A DNA stretch of 64,000 bases from Pseudomonas sp. CROZ-RG-20F-R04-15 (lineage in GTDB: Bacteria > Pseudomonadota > Gammaproteobacteria > Pseudomonadales > Pseudomonadaceae). Both the position numbers and the translations under genes were made by a program. Shown in pieces: positions 63,537 through 64,000 of the stretch (the first letter of the stretch is position 1; each line of letters starts with the position of its first letter). The stretch lies in the NCBI RefSeq assembly GCF_022662375.1, contig NZ_JAKNQL010000002.1:62001-126000 (forward strand). The letters are read 5' to 3'. The notes under the pieces were generated by a model. The model saw only the letters and a list, made by a program, of their open reading frames with translations. It was not told the origin of the DNA and did not search any database.

Positions 63537-64000
63537 ATGAGTGGCCCGCAAAAAGCCAATGACCTGTTGGGACAAATCCCCAAAACCAAAGGCTTGCCGC
63601 CGGTGCATTTGTGGAACCCGGACTTCTGCGGCGACATCGACATGCGCATCGCCCGCGACGGCACCTGGTATTACCTGGGCACGCCGATCGGGCGCAAGCC
63701 AATGGTCAAATTGTTCTCCACGATCATGCGCCGCGATGGCGATGACTATTTCCTGATCACCCCGGTCGAGAAGGTCGGGATCAAAGTCGACGATGCGCCG
63801 TTTGTGGCGATTGCGGTCGAGGTTGAAGGCGAAGGGGAGGCGCAGTTGTTGCGCTTCACCACCAACGTTGAAGAAACCGCCGAGGCCGGGCCGGAGCATC
63901 CGATCCGCGTCGAGATCGATCCGGCGACGCAGGAGCCTGCACCTTACGTGCATGTGCGCACCAACCTTGAAGCGTTGATTCATCGCAATGTGTTCTATCA
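63537..64000 (+). CDS. DUF1285 family protein, N-terminal part
   Basis: The first 154 residues of a gene that runs past the window end. [54 protein letters not shown] (quoted in short as [19 protein letters not shown]) and [21 protein letters not shown] are typical of DUF1285. No signal peptide. A clear AAGGAG lies 8 bases before the ATG. Function is unknown. Confidence 0.88.
   Translation, partial: MSGPQKANDLLGQIPKTKGLPPVHLWNPDFCGDIDMRIARDGTWYYLGTPIGRKPMVKLFSTIMRRDGDDYFLITPVEKVGIKVDDAPFVAIAVEVEGEGEAQLLRFTTNVEETAEAGPEHPIRVEIDPATQEPAPYVHVRTNLEALIHRNVFY

Overview
The window looks like a chromosomal segment of a fluorescent-group Pseudomonas (Pseudomonas fluorescens/koreensis-like). The evidence is the G+C-rich codon use, the many copies of a REP element of the TGTGGGAGCGAGCCTGCTCG type, and the gene order comEC-exbBD-lpxK-kdsB-murB / rne-rluC-sohB-maf-rpmF-plsX-fabDG-acpP-fabF-pabC-mltG-tmk-holB-pilZ-tatD, which is typical of the genus. 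No prophage, insertion sequence, plasmid function or CRISPR array was seen. The assignment to species level is inference.

Left part (1-31 kb): a mixed, more accessory region. It holds the end of an acyl-CoA synthetase-like gene with a hotdog thioesterase, and an orphan TccC-like RHS toxin gene on the minus strand. Two alpha/beta hydrolases, a DUF4892 protein and an AI-2E family permease follow. Next come an EF-hand protein, a two-component system, pyrF, two oxidoreductases, a MocR regulator and a chemoreceptor. After these stand three tandem tRNA-Glu/tRNA-Gly pairs behind one strong promoter. Then comes a compact LysR-controlled cluster of an AlaX-type tRNA-editing protein, a 2-oxoglutarate/Fe(II) oxygenase and a LysE exporter. 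The part ends with fadE, a transglutaminase-like protein, a GST and a YadGH-like ABC transporter. Several long intergenic stretches are filled with dispersed repeats: a ~330-bp repeat present twice, CCCTCTCCC palindromes and REP pairs.

Middle part (31-43 kb): comEC, an ExbBD-type proton channel and the envelope genes lpxK, a Trm112-like gene, kdsB, a low-molecular-weight phosphatase and murB form one tightly overlapping operon ending at a terminator. Between murB and rne sits a separate four-gene molybdenum-hydroxylase operon (2Fe-2S subunit, Tat-exported molybdopterin subunit, XdhC, MobA-like cytidylyltransferase) with a structured leader.

Right part (43-64 kb): rne (minus strand) and rluC diverge from a ~700-bp region containing the long rne leader. 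The RNA, phospholipid and fatty-acid genes follow (HAD, S49 peptidase, maf, yceD, rpmF, plsX, fabD, fabG, acpP, fabF, pabC), then mltG, tmk, holB, pilZ and tatD. Directly after tatD, on the minus strand, a ~118-nt transcript with a sigma-S-like -10 and a perfect terminator matches the expected position and structure of the small RNA RgsA. The window closes with a TetR regulator, a MoaA-type radical SAM enzyme, a DUF4823 lipoprotein and the start of a DUF1285 gene.

The most interesting candidates are the LysR/AlaX/oxygenase/LysE cluster, the orphan TccC-like toxin with an unassigned C-terminal domain, the composite repeats, and the structured leaders of the molybdenum operon and rne.
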